The notes under the pieces are model-generated. The model was not told where the DNA came from, searched no databases, and saw only the letters and a list, made by a program, of their open reading frames with translations. Positions 1 through 13,000 of a stretch of DNA of 60,000 nucleotides are shown piece after piece; the first letter of the stretch is position 1; each line of letters opens with the position of its first letter. A program made the translations under genes and the position numbers. Location: positions 27,046,684 through 27,106,683 of the forward strand of contig CAIIXF020000012.1 in the NCBI GenBank assembly GCA_903813345.2, in the 5' to 3' direction. This DNA is from Owenia fusiformis. Lineage: Eukaryota; Annelida; Polychaeta; Sabellida; Oweniidae.

Positions 1-1210
1 AAGTATTTAGATGAAACGGTCTTATTTAAATACAAATCATAACATGATGATATTTTTTCATAAAATATTTCTTCAAGAAATTCAATTGAAGGCTCAAGAT
101 AAAACGAGCTAATTTAGGTGAAAACCCTTACATGATGATGTGTTTTCATGACTTCTTTCATAAAATTCCATCAAGGGGTGAAAATAAAATGATCGAATTT
201 AAGTGATTTAAGGATCACGAGGATAGGTTTTCTTGGATATTTTCTATGAAATCCCATCCAGTGGTCAAGGTAAAATTTTTATTTGGTATATTTGGTCACG
301 TGTTCGAACCCATAGAACCATATAGGAACGTCATTTTGAATGTTACGTGATAAATCCATATAAGGCTTTTAGAACAATGTGGGGAAAGATGAGGGGAAAC
401 CCCTGACACCTGTTCACGATTTTATCCGAACGTTCATCGGATCATTTCGGTTTTTATGCACTTCATTATTTTACCGAAGTTTGCCGATTCGATTCGTCGT
501 ATTTCGGAATATTGGGGACAATTTTATACTCCATAGGGAGTATTTTTAATCTACTTCTTATTACGAAGATTCCCGAACCTTGTTCGGATTAATCCGGATT
601 TTCTGACCTACTTCATCTACCGAGATTTAACGAGTTTACATTCGGCTCATTTCGGAATCCTGGTGACAATTTTATACTCCATTGGAGTATTTTTGATCTA
701 CTTCTCTGGATTTTTGATCTACTTCTTATGACGAAGATTCCCGAATCAGTTCGGATTAATCCGGATTTTCTGACCTACTTTATCTACCGAGATTTAACGA
801 GTTAACATTCGTCTCATTTCGGAATCCTGGTGACAATTTTATACTCCATTGGAGTATTTTTGATCTACTTTTTCTGGATTTTGCCCTACTTATTATAAGT
901 TGACAGCAAGCAAATCAAAAAGTTCGCCATGAACGGGTTTCGATCGACTAACCTAAGGAGTGGAAGCTAAACACGCTAGCCATGAGGCTAACGTTCACCT
1001 GTGTGAGATGATAAAAGTATCATATATTTATACCGAGCGTCAATTTAGAATGATCTTCGCCTTTGACTCCACTTAGATACAACTCGTCAGTTGTATCCAA
1101 AATAGGTGAACGCCTATGGTGTTAGTGAATAACCAAATCCCAGGCGAGTGGTTCGTATCCCACCGTGATATGTTATTTTTGCTTTATTAATACGACAGAA
1201 AGGAGCAAGG
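1..1210. repeat. Left arm of a 1.2-kb inverted repeat
   Basis: This stretch is the reverse complement of 7600-8790 with few differences: the first ten bases pair with 8781-8790 and the last with 7600. Inside the arm, from about 500 to 870, a unit of roughly 160-190 bp is repeated about twice; it carries a TTCGGATTAATCCGGA-like palindrome and a conserved 'actccattggagtat' palindrome. No coding frame is visible. The left end may continue beyond the window, so the outer boundary is unknown. Long terminal inverted repeats suggest a foldback-type DNA transposon or an inverted pair of one repeat. Confidence 0.9.
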
Positions 1211-3147
1211 TGTAGGTTTGAAAACAAGACGTACGTTTATTTCAATACAGTTTTAGAAACATTAACCTCTGATAATTGAAGGATTTCCACTTCTGAAGCG
1301 CGACTAGATCTAAGAAGTTCATTAATCAAGACAGTGTAAACATTTTAGATATATGTTAGACAATGTACACGCCCCGTGTGGAATCAACTAAATGTTACAT
1401 TTTGGATTTCATTGAGATCCTGTCATAGTCCTAAAATTTATTTTTCTGGAACATCATTTTTTCAACACTGATACAAATTTCCCTGACATTTCCATGACAT
1501 GTCTACAGTTTCAAAATTCCCGGACTCTTTGGCCCTTTTTGACCTTATTTTAAAATTCTCTGACATTTCAGGCACTTGGAAAATTAAATCAAAACCCTGA
1601 CATTTCCAGGTGTGTACGAACGCTGGAATTATTCTTAAAATATCCTTCAAACAAAAGGGGAAAATGCTATGCACAAATACTCTAATTTAGTTTGTATTGT
1701 AATGCGTTGTATTACATTGCATTGCATTGTATTGTGTATTTATTTGAGTGTCCGTTGACGGTAAAGAAGGCATTTAAAAGTTATTTGTGAAACTTAATAA
1801 ACTTAATAAACAATACTTTAACAGTATTCTGTTATGGCAAAGTATATTTCATTTTTTCTCTTGTTCTCTACAATCTGCGTTGAGGACACTGAAGCATATG
1901 TCTGTATTTTGTTGGTGGGGAACAGCGTATCCTATCGTTCACGGAGCAAATTCAACTCTCGTTCACGAGTACCTTGTTTTTGGGCTCTTGTCCCAAAGAT
2001 AACGATTGTATAAGGTTGCATAATCAGGATTATGAGCTTTCATGTTCTCATAGTTACATCTGTTGTAAAACGAATCTTGTCGCAACCTCTGCGAATCACG
2101 ACAGCATAACATTTGAATCACGTTGACATCATTGCAAAATTAGGCTAAATATGCTAAGTCAAGACGTTAATTAGCCCACGAAAGTTCATGGGTAACTTGA
2201 GAACTACAAAATACAACCAAATACTTTTCGAACGTACAATAGCAATATTTCTCACCTAACGTCTTCATAGTTTTAGGAACGTATTTTAAACGCATGATAG
2301 CCAAATATATCAAGATACTATATCTGCCTAAATGAAGTTATCTAGTGTTTACAAAGTTTTTAAATATATTATATCCAGATCCATCAGAAATTAACTTATC
2401 CATTTACATTACTTTACTAGTTCTAGTATCTTGCATGACTCGTTCATAAGAATTCTTTAATTCTACCTCGTTCCCAATACGTCCTCAGACAGACAAGAAA
2501 TTGAAGTCACACCCGTTTGTTTGCGTGGCATATTTATACGTATACGCACTTTCTCTGATTATTGTCAAACAAATACATTTCAGGAGAAGAACATAAAAAA
2601 CAAATGCCTGAAACGAATGCCGAAACATAAATCCCAAGTGATTAAGTATAGAATGTTTTATTCTTTTACGAGACCGAGACTAAGAAATTAAATGCGACGA
2701 AATATTTTGACAACGTAATTTGTATACTGTTTTATTCTTAAAGTTCTATGCGATAAATTATTTTATCTGTTTCAAAATGTTTCATTTTATTTTGCCTATA
2801 TAAAAGAGATTGAAGAAGATAAGATAAACTGTTCCGTATATATTGTGTTTTAATAACCTTTTTTTTAGAATCACAATGTAAAATAAATCTCCCGTTCCTG
2901 CCATTCTGGTAACGCCATGCAATGGATGCAATTCAAAGTGAGAGAGAGATCTATGAATAACAGAATGCGTCCATGCCATTAATTTGGCCAAATACATGGC
3001 ATGAAACTGACGTAAGTTTAAGTAAGCTACGCCCCCCGCTTTCTCTGGTAAATTATGACTTTATTTTTCGGAGTAATGGGTTTTGGACAACTGGGGTGTA
3101 CCCGATTACGCTTTGCACGCCGCTTTAAAATCCCGATGTCTCCAGAG

Positions 3148-3570
3148 GTAGTTTAATCCGGTAGCCGACAGGCGTTTCTTGCATTATTGAATACAAGCTA
3201 ACCTTATATTCGCGAATGCAACTAACGCCTTCCGGCTACCTGATTAACCCAGTATAATATGACCAAGTCATTTAAATATGAATGGAATAGTGGCAGGTAC
3301 TATTCGTATTGACATGAGTTTCCAGTAAAATAATAGGTTAATCCGGTAGCCGACAGGCGTTAGTTGCATTTGCGAATACAAGCTAAGACTATGATTTGGG
3401 AATGGAAGATTTCAGCTTCCGGATTAACCTACCATTCTATGGGCGACTCATTTAAATATGAAAAGAACCTGACAATATTCCATTAATATTTTAATGAATT
3501 GCCCATAAAATAGTAAAGTAGGTTTATCCGGTAGCCGACAGGCGTTAGCGGCATTCGCGAATACAAGCTC
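3148..3570. repeat. Three tandem copies of a small TTAA-flanked foldback repeat
   Basis: The sequence 'aatccggtagccgacagg' followed by 'cgtt...gcat...gaatacaagct' occurs at about 3151, 3340 and 3525, spaced about 185-189 bp. The first copy is a near-perfect hairpin of about 100 bp that ends 'ggctacctgattaa'; the second is diverged but also ends 'cttccggattaa'. TTAA stands at both ends of the first two copies, the target preference of piggyBac-like elements. The DNA between copies (around 'catttaaatatga') is also similar, so the whole 185-bp unit was duplicated. A diverged relative lies near 9300-9350. Confidence 0.65.
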
Positions 3571-4368
3571 CTTTATTTCATAATTTGGGAAATATATATT
3601 TTCACAATATTGAAATAGATGGTGGTTCAAAGTGGAATACATATCATACAAGTGTCACAGATATTTTTAGTGCATATATGCTCTGTCTTTGCATGACTTT
3701 GTAGAACATATCAAAACCCTGGGATCCACAGGGTAACAGTAAGTACATTTCGTTAGATCTTCCGAAGTTCATGCTTCAAAGTTGTCAAAGTTGTAAAAGG
3801 GTAATCCTTTTTTGAGTACGAAAGCGTACTTTTTGTTCAATAGCCTTTCCCAGCTGCTAATCTTTTGAGTGCATCGTGCATTCAACGAATTGTATTCACT
3901 TATTAACCAATCAGTGCCAGGAACAAAATGCACGCTTACTTTTTGGGCTAAGTTTAGTGTTTTATGAAGCATGCTACATACAAATGTTACGCTTTTGCTC
4001 ATTTACTTTGAGAACTATCTATAGGTACACATTACCAATTGACTCCTAGATTTGAGTGAACAAGTACCTCGTATTTTTCATTTTTCGATATTTTGAGATT
4101 TGTTGGCTGATGAGTAACTTGATATTTTATGTCTAAATATATTAAAGTGGTTAATAGTAATAGTTTTATTGTACACCATAAACTGTTAACGTTTTAGAAT
4201 TGGGACACAATATATGATTTGATAATAGAACAATACATGTATATGTCTTACTCTAAACTCGGTGGTTTGTTTGTTAGTATGTTTTCTTAACAGCTCAATA
4301 ACTGTTGTATTAATAAGGCGTTATACTATGAAAAAAAGATTGAACGATGTAGGCATAGGCAGAGGGAG

Positions 4369-4630
4369 TATCACACTACCCTACCACGTGAACACATTTA
4401 AAAAGAATACAGGGTACAGTTAAGTTGCAAATAGAGCGGGTATTCTTTGTCCTTTTCCATAGGACTTTTCTGGTGATAGTGCGTTGCAAACTGCTCGATG
4501 AATCTATACAATGTAAAATCTAGTATTCCTCCAGAACTATGGAAATAAACAAAGGTCCTCCATTTGCAACTTCACTGTAGCCTGTATTCCTTTTAAAGAA
4601 ATACGGGCTACAGTATTGGGGTATAGTAGT
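4369..4630. repeat. Foldback (MITE-like) repeat
   Basis: The left half (4395-4475; 'gaatacagggtacagt' then 'agttgcaaat' and 'ttccatag') is found in reverse complement in the right half (4535-4605; 'ctatggaaa', 'atttgcaact', 'actgtagcctgtattcc'). The loop is about 60 bp. No coding sequence is present and the exact ends were not resolved. Confidence 0.6.
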
Positions 4631-7374
4631 TTGATTTTTCAATATATCACTAATCTAGCTTCTTTCCTTGAAAAAACATGAGTTTTGATGTACGTATATC
4701 AAACATGGGCCACTGCACTATATTGAACCAGGGTGCCGGTGTTACATAATGTGATTTTATGGGCCATCATACAACCACCTCTTGCCCACTTTATTCATGT
4801 TTTGGATTACAGTTTATACACAATGCATAAACAGCATGAAACAATCATTTCTACTTGTGGATTAGATTTGTATACATCTCTTTGTGAACTGAGTGTTATG
4901 TTCAATATGTGAAAATATCATGGACTTAAATTGTACTTATATTTATAACCTGACCACATTTGCATATGTTCAACAACTGACTGAGTGATCGAGTTCATCA
5001 AACAATGTTCGTAATAGAGGTCATGAACTTTGCTTTATTCATAATCCTATTTCTGCAACTGACTCATATTATGCATCTTATTATATAATATTATATGATT
5101 TATTTTGATTAGCAGTGTCTCATAAGCCATTGGTGGCTCGAGGCTTTTTGGATGATTGTACAGATGTATATGTATGAAATTAAGCATGCGACACTTAAAT
5201 AAAAAACAATACAATATTAAGCTTATAAACTTGCTGATCATATGATTTTAATATTTTAATACTACATGATACTCATATCAAAATACCAATGTATTTGTGA
5301 ACAACTCTTACGTTTGATATTGTACGAATTTTCTGATTTGCTGTAGTAGTCGTAAATGCAACATATAACAATGTTATGTTACTTTGTGTCATATGAAAAA
5401 TAAATTCGTACAAAGATGAGTTTTATTTCGTTTGTTATTCAATGTAGAATACACGTTGTACATTATTTCATGTATAGGATATTGACAATAATCAGACTAT
5501 CGTATTACAATACAGAAGAATAAAAGAGATAATGATATATGCATTCTAATTTGAGATTGACATGCGTAAAGGTATCAATATTTTATCTAGTATTTCATTT
5601 TATCCCTCCCATCCCATCCCACCCGCTCATCAGCAATCCCCAGAAAATTCGTTCGGTGCTTTTAAATGTTAATAGTTCGGTTGAGTTTTAAAAAATAAAT
5701 CTTAAGCACTTTAAATCTAGATAAAATATCCATGATTTGATTGTGATTATCATTTCTAATTATTACATGACGGTTCCATTACATTCAATGCGTATCTAAT
5801 CCTCATAGTTTATACTCGATTTTCGACAGGTAAAGGTAATATATCAACCCTCGGTCCCTACTATTTCTCGTGTAGATATATTGCATAACTTTCTCAGATA
5901 TATCCTGTATATTAAATACATTAAATAACATTATATATGTTAGTCTCAGCCTAGACAGTATATATATCAATTTTATTGGATAATGCCATGGGCTTTCCCA
6001 CGATAATGCGTAAATTCGAATGAACTTGAAATTAAATTCAACATCCAAAATGTGTTAATTTGATCATCCACCGTGTAACTAAAAGCATATTCATGGCCTA
6101 TTTGCCTTAAAATACGATTGTGATTATGATTTCGAATTCTGTTCTCCATATGTAAAATCTAGAAACATAACAGAGTTAAGTTACACGAAATTCAGCCAAC
6201 TTGAACATGAAGTCTTGTCAATTTACTTAATCGTTGATTGATTTCTAGGTTTATTAGAATTAAAAGAACGAACGTTTCATCAAACGAGTCCTATATTCAA
6301 TATCTATTCGTTGGGCCCATTCTTTAAATGTAACTATATTCTTTTAACTTTAAAAGTATCTGTTTAGTGCTACTTTAACATATATTCATTATTTTTATCC
6401 GCACAACAGTATCAAACGTTAATGCACAACTAGCCATGCCAAGACATGGCCACTACCCTCGTCCAAAGTAAAATACAAGGTCCTCATTCTTTAATGATTA
6501 TGTTTCAATTGATTTAGTTTAGTGATTTAAATGTAGGAAAATGAGTCGCTGTGATGTCATATCTGGCGCAGCAATTTCAGAGTCACTGCAAAAAATTGAA
6601 ACATCAGTCGGATCATAAGACTAAATAAAAAAGCTATTTAGGGATGAATAACATTCGGTGAAATCCGTGATATCGTTATATCATTCGTTAATTGTCAAAG
6701 CTGCGCCCATTTCTCGGTGCAGGCAGATATAAGGCGGCCAGACTGGGCATACACAAAATGTATTGTATGTGCTCCTTAGGTTGCACTCGGGTGCTATCAA
6801 CATCGAACACACACACGTTTAAGATACACAGAGATAATTAAGGGATGAGTGACAAAGGGATGTTAAAAACAGGTGGCTATTGCAATTGATATTTTAATGT
6901 AACTTTAGTATGTAAGAATCTTTTCATCAATAAAAATAACATCTTAGATGTTCAGATGTCTGATGACAAAAAGCTCAATTTTCCTTGATGTCGTGGTCAA
7001 TGGGACTTTAACACGTGAACTAATGTTTTTTATTTTTTTGTTTTAAAGTCACTTATAGCAAACCTAATCTAACAATTATCTCACTATATGCTTATGACAT
7101 ATTCATGTATACGTTGTTTGTCTTTTTTTCAAATCAACCCACGGAAATATGCAATACACCAAGTTAAAAAAGTGGTACGAATCATAATAGCGACGTTGGG
7201 TGTTTCACTAGTAATTTTTATATGAAAAATCTAGAAATATTACCCAAATTAAACTATGACTATTCAAAAGAAGACATTCAAATCTATATTATGTAAAAAA
7301 ATCAAATTTGTCCGAAGCAGGGATAACGCTCAATTAGAGTGACGAACTTTGTTCTCCAAACCGAGAATGGTCTT

Positions 7375-7500
7375 TTATGAAAAAAGTTATGAAAACACAT
7401 CACCAGATCATGTAAAGCTGTTTTACCTAAAAGATCGTTTTATCTTCACCCTTCGATTGGATTTCATGAAAAAATATTTTTATGAAAAAATAGGATTTGT
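7375..7500 (+). repeat. Diverged third copy of the outer part of the inverted-repeat arm
   Basis: The segment 'gaaaacacatcaccagatcatgtaa' through 'tatgaaaaaatagga' resembles the outer end of the right arm (8640-8760) in the same orientation, with many changes. It suggests repeated insertion or duplication of the same family. Confidence 0.5.
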
Positions 7501-7599
7501 AGGATATCGACGCTCTAACATGTAGTTTTAATCACACGCAGGTATCTGGTTTTATTGCGTGTAGAATGTATCGATATCAGGACCGCTACATGCCAGTGA

Positions 7600-8790
7600 C
7601 CTTGCTCCTTTCTGTCGTATTAAAAAAGCAAAAATAACATATCACGGTGGGGTGCGAACCACTCGCCTGGGACTTGGTTATTCACTAGTACCATAGGCGT
7701 TCATCTATTCTGGATACAACTGACGAGTTGTATTTACGTGCAGTCAAAAGTGAAGATCATTTTGAATTGACGCTCGGTATAAATATATAATACTTTTATC
7801 CTTTCGTATCGGTTGCACGTTAGCCTCATGGCTAACGTGCCTAGCTTCCATGCTCTAGGTTAGTCGATCGAGACCCGTTCATGGCGAATTTTTTGATTTG
7901 CTTGTTGTAAAGATATAATAAGTAGGGCAAAATCCAGAAAAAGTAGATCAAAAATACTCCAATGGAGTATAAAATTGTCACCAGGATTCCGAAATGAGAC
8001 GAATGTAAACTCGTTAAATCTCGGTAGATGAAGTAGGTCAGAAAATCCGGATTAATCCGAACAAGGTTCGGAAATCTTCGTCATAAGAAGTAGATCAAAA
8101 ATACTCCAATGGAGTATAAAATTGTCACCAGGATTCCGAAATGAGCCGAATGTAAACTCGTTAAATCTCGGTAGATGAAGTAGGTCAGAAAATCCGGATT
8201 AATCCGAACAAGGTTCGGGAATCTTCGTAATAAGAAGTAGATTAAAAATACTCCCAATGGAGTATAAAATTGTCCCCAATATTCCGAAATACGACGAATC
8301 GAATCGGCAAACTTCGGTAAAATAATGAAGTGCATAAAAGCCGAAATGATCCGATGAACGTTCGGATAAAATCGTGAACAGGTGTCAGGGGTTTCCCCTC
8401 ATCTTTCCCCACATTGTTCTAAAAGCCTTATATGGATTTATCACGTAACATTCAAAATGACGTTCCTATATGGTTCTATGGGTTCGAACACGTGACCAAA
8501 TATACCAAATAAAAATTTTACCTTGACCACTGGATGGGATTTCATAGAAAATATCCAAGAAAACCTATCCTCGTGATCCTTAAATCACTTAAATTCGATC
8601 ATTTTATTTTCACCCCTTGATGTAATTTTATGAAAGAAGTCATGAAAACACATCATCATGTAAGGGTTTTCACCTAAATTAGCTCGTTTTATCCTGAGCC
8701 TTCAATTGAATTTCTTGAAGAAATATTTTATGAAAAAATATCATCATGTTATGATTTGTATTTAAATAAGACCGTTTCATCTAAATACTT
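7600..8790. repeat. Right arm of a 1.2-kb inverted repeat
   Basis: It is the reverse complement of 1-1210. It also contains the roughly 160-bp internal unit twice (about 7935-8290). At 7800-7885 a segment reads like a tRNA-derived promoter region: 'catggctaacgtgcc' resembles an A box and 'tcgatcgagaccc' a weak B box. The outer side (8791-9010) has further diverged similarity to the arm. Confidence 0.9.
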
Positions 8791-10025
8791 GGATAATATT
8801 TCATAAAAAATGCACTTTAAAATTTTTCAGAATTTGCCTTAATTTATCAATGTAATGAAAGTATAAGATTAACTCTCAAATAGCGTTCTATTTTAACCTT
8901 TTTATTGAAATCAATACAGGACTCGCTCTCTAAATATCCAATAAAAATTCAACCCTTGGATGTGATTTCGTTGGAAAAAAAATATGTCAAGTCCAGAATC
9001 AAATGATTTGTCCAGAACCTCTTAAGATCCTGTTATAAATATCTAACGCGCGATTGCCAATTTATTGTAATATAATTATGTTACCCCTACCCCTAATTTT
9101 GAACTGACAATTATGAGACTGGTTCTATTCAATCCACTTTTTACCATATTTACGAAATTCTTTAAAAATTTCTCCATTTGGTCAGAGTTTACATACATTA
9201 TACCTCTGAATGTTTGGTATGATAATAACGAAAAATCAAAAAGATGTGATTGGTAAAGGACAATGCACCTTTCTTCTTTGCAGTAATCAATAATCTATAA
9301 TCCGTTAGTTGGAAGCCAGTAGCTGTATTTGCGAATATCAGCGAAGCTTAAATATGTTATACTGTATTCATTCAGAATCTCATTATCTTTCATGAACATT
9401 TTGTTGAGAATTTGGACACATATCCATGACATGAAGACTGTATATTTTTTATTCCATGGAATTTACAAACAATTTCTGTCCTATTAGATTATTTTAATAG
9501 CAAAGTCACTGTCCTGTATGGAAGAAACTTAAGCCCAACTTTCCAACCCTGTATGTGGAAGAAACGGGGTTTCAATGCAAAATGTGTGTGTAAAACCTAC
9601 GATAAGACTTTCGAATAATCTAAATGACAATTTAAGCAATGATAGATTGCTGTGTATGGGCTCCATATGGTTTACGCAAGGTATAGTTGAGTGTAAAGTG
9701 TTACATTTTTTGACATTATATGATATTATAGTATATTATCCTTAACCATGCGTTATCTTTAACCATTTGTCGAATGATGATCTTCAGTCAGATAATGCGG
9801 CCGTGGTTTTTAGTGAACATCTGAAAACAAAAAGTCATGATTATTATAAATATTACTTTTGTGTTACTCTGTAAACTCAAACTCATGATAATACACAAGA
9901 CACGTTCGGTGTTTTAATGCATCTTTCATATCATATTACTACAATATAATAAATTAATTTCTTAAAAACAATCTTCGTAGTATGGCATTTCAACCAATAA
10001 AACAATTGTGTATGATTCATACTTA
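8791..10025. other. Intergenic DNA downstream of gene A
   Basis: No coding frame with recognisable content. It contains diverged fragments of the inverted-repeat family up to about 9010 and one relative of the TTAA-flanked repeat at 9300-9350. The 3' untranslated region of gene A must begin at 10025 and run towards lower coordinates, but its end could not be placed. Confidence 0.5.
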
Positions 10026-13000
10026 CTATGCCGTTTGCTGACAAGGAGCATCTTTCTTAAATTGATCTACTATAGCATTGGCTACGTCGGGATCAGTGCC
10101 GTTGAAAATATTAGTCTCTAAATGATGTGGTAGTTTATCAAACTCATCTTTAGCCGCCATGATATGCCTAGCCTCATTTTTCCTTGAACATAGACACAAG
10201 TAAAATGTCGTTACATATTTGAATAATAATTACATACGTGAATACACAAATTATGAGATATTTGCCAATAATATCTCCTATTTGCTATTTCAATAGTAAC
10301 TACTCAATCAGAATTACCTATTGATATGTTTTCTAATACCTATGCGGTATTCTGTTAGAATTCAGTATGGTGCCTTTTTTTAATTTACTTATACACGTGC
10401 GGTATTTTAATGAAATTCAGTATGGCGTCTCCTTTAGTTTACTTATACCTGAGCGGTATACTTACGATATTCAGTATGACGCCTAATTAGTTTACTTATA
10501 CATGTGCGGTATTCCAATGAAATTCAGTATGATACCTTCTTAAGTTAACTTATACCTGTGCGGTATTCTAATGACATTCGGTATGACGCTTTCTTTAGTT
10601 GACTTATACATTTCCAGTATTCTAATGACTTTCAACATGACGCCTTCATAAGTTTACTTATACCTGTGCGGTATTCTAACGACATTTAGAATGACACCCT
10701 CATCGGTCAGCTTATCTTTCGTTTGATATAATTTTTTTCGATGTCTACGATAAAATGTCAGTCCATCGGTGAAAAGATATATTATTTGCGCGTCATTTCT
10801 TCGTTTATTCGTCGACAGGATGGTTCTTGCCTCTTCTAGGGCTAAGTGTGTCATTGTTCTACAATGTTCATCATGTTTAGTCAGGTTCAATTGACCAAGG
10901 ATATCCACTACCTCTTTATTCGTCATGTTGTTATCTAAAACAGAATTGTAGAATTAGATTTTGCATTCGAACTTGAAATTGAATGAGTTCAGGAAAGGAA
11001 GGAAATTACAAATTAGCATTTATATTTACTGATTGACATAGATGGCAATGTGATCAAGTTTTCCAAAAGGATAGAAATGCTGCCATCTTTCTCAATATAG
11101 TGTTTAATGACATGAAACCCCTCCAAACGCAATTATTCATGTCACTTGTTTTATAGACACTTTTGCAAGGCATACATACATAAGCAGTCTTACCTAAAGG
11201 CAAAATCTGGCGGACAGTTTCTGCGTAAACGATGATTCCTACTCGCACCTTTAGTCCAATAGAAGGATCAAAGCTAGAGAGAAAGTCAGCGGAGATAACT
11301 TTGGCAATGTCTCGACTTTTAATTTTCATTTTTCTCGAAATTGAACACGACAAGTCGAGAACAATTTGTACATCTGCACAACCTAAAATATGGTAAAGTA
11401 TATTGAAGTTATATTAATGCCTCGGTCAATTTTGATCTATAGCAATCGTACGGCGGTCGTTACTTCCCAAAATCGAGAGAAATATGCAGCATAAAATATA
11501 GGGATAAGCACTGCAATGAAGATTTTCTATATCGATTTTGTGAAGCTGCTGCAGCCATACGCCCGAATATGACTAAAGGCTTTAGTTAACATAAAACGTT
11601 GAGTCTCCCTTTCTACCATTAATTTTGTCATTTTAGCCAAAGGGGTAAGAACAAAAATGATTGAAAACACAAATGAAAATAGATGTGAAGGGAACCTGTC
11701 ACAACAAAACCGATTCCAAACATTAAAAAATCGTCTAACGTAAAAGGTTAAAAGCGTATATTTGAATCAGAAACTCTCATATTAGAGAGGTTTCGATATA
11801 AGTTTTCAGCCAAACTTATACGTAACTGCAACTTACACTCTTAAATGACGTAAACACCACCTGGGGAGGGCTTACCCTGAGTGTCTTGCTTACAGAAATG
11901 GCATAATTAATTTCGAAGTTGTACTCATATTTTGAAACCAGAACTCACGAACTACATGCTTGCAAAATATTTTGCCGAATGATGAACGCGGCGTACCCTA
12001 TACACAGGGGTCTAGATAAGTTGAAAAAGTTATTAGCCAATGTGGCTAATGTTTTCTAAAAAATATTAGCCACTCTGAAAAATTATTAGCCACAATATTT
12101 TCTTATATTTTCACAAAAAACATATTTTACAAATATTCCGAGTGTCACTTTGACTTTCATATTTCAGACAAATTCCACAAGTCATCTTTCCGTCGTTGTA
12201 TTTAAGCCAAGGCCGCCCTGCCTTCCAGTCTGGCCGGAAAGACCTCAATGGTCCCGGCATAATTTTGAAATATTTAGCTCAACACACAGAGAGATTGAAT
12301 GTATCAGAAAAACGAACGAAACAGATTTGCGAATATGAGCTAATGTTAAATTTTCATTGACTAGAAAATAAGTTTTGGCGTCTCAATTGATTCATCAAAA
12401 TACCGAACGCAACATGTCTTGTGAAGGTGCCCCGTGTTAAATTTCCATTGAAACAAAAATAATTGTGGCGTCTCATGGGTGAAATTACAAAAATTACGAA
12501 AGTTGAAAACGAAGAATCCCCGATAATTTATCTGTTTCTCAGGTAGGTTCTGTACAAAGATCTTCGCCACCTTTGCGAATATTTAGATCAAGATCTTCGC
12601 CAGGTGCTAAAAATATTCGCAATGGGCGAATGGCGACAGCTTATCTAGACCTCTGCTATACATCTTCGTTCCCAGAGTTCCTCCCAAGTGCAATACCTGA
12701 TTGTCCAAGTAAAAGTTTGCGTATACGTATTCCAAACAACTTGAATCACTTTATTATTAGTTCAAATCGTAATACATGTTTAAAATGCTCGGGGTATCGG
12801 AAGTATATAAACATTCGACATCTTTGACAATACATTATCGACATTTTGCATTGTATCGACACATTTGACAATATATTAAATGTAACTGATTAAAGGATAA
12901 TGAGGGCATCGCTCTATTCTTGAATCTACTGAAAATATTTTAAAATTTCATTCAAAAACTATCGCCAATTGAAATCATGGACGTTTTTTGGCTCACCATG

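Larger units (their letters stand above)
1211..7599. other. Spacer between the inverted-repeat arms, no gene seen
   Basis: The 6.4 kb between the arms has only short frames without recognisable domains. It contains a small family of TTAA-flanked repeats (3148-3570), a foldback repeat (4369-4630) and a diverged copy of the outer arm sequence (7375-7500). No transposase was found, so if the arms are transposon ends the copy is non-autonomous or eroded. Confidence 0.6.

Noticed and set aside
1462-1674. Stretch with repeated 'ccctgacatttcc' words
   Set aside because: It resembles a common dispersed repeat, but ends and unit length could not be defined.
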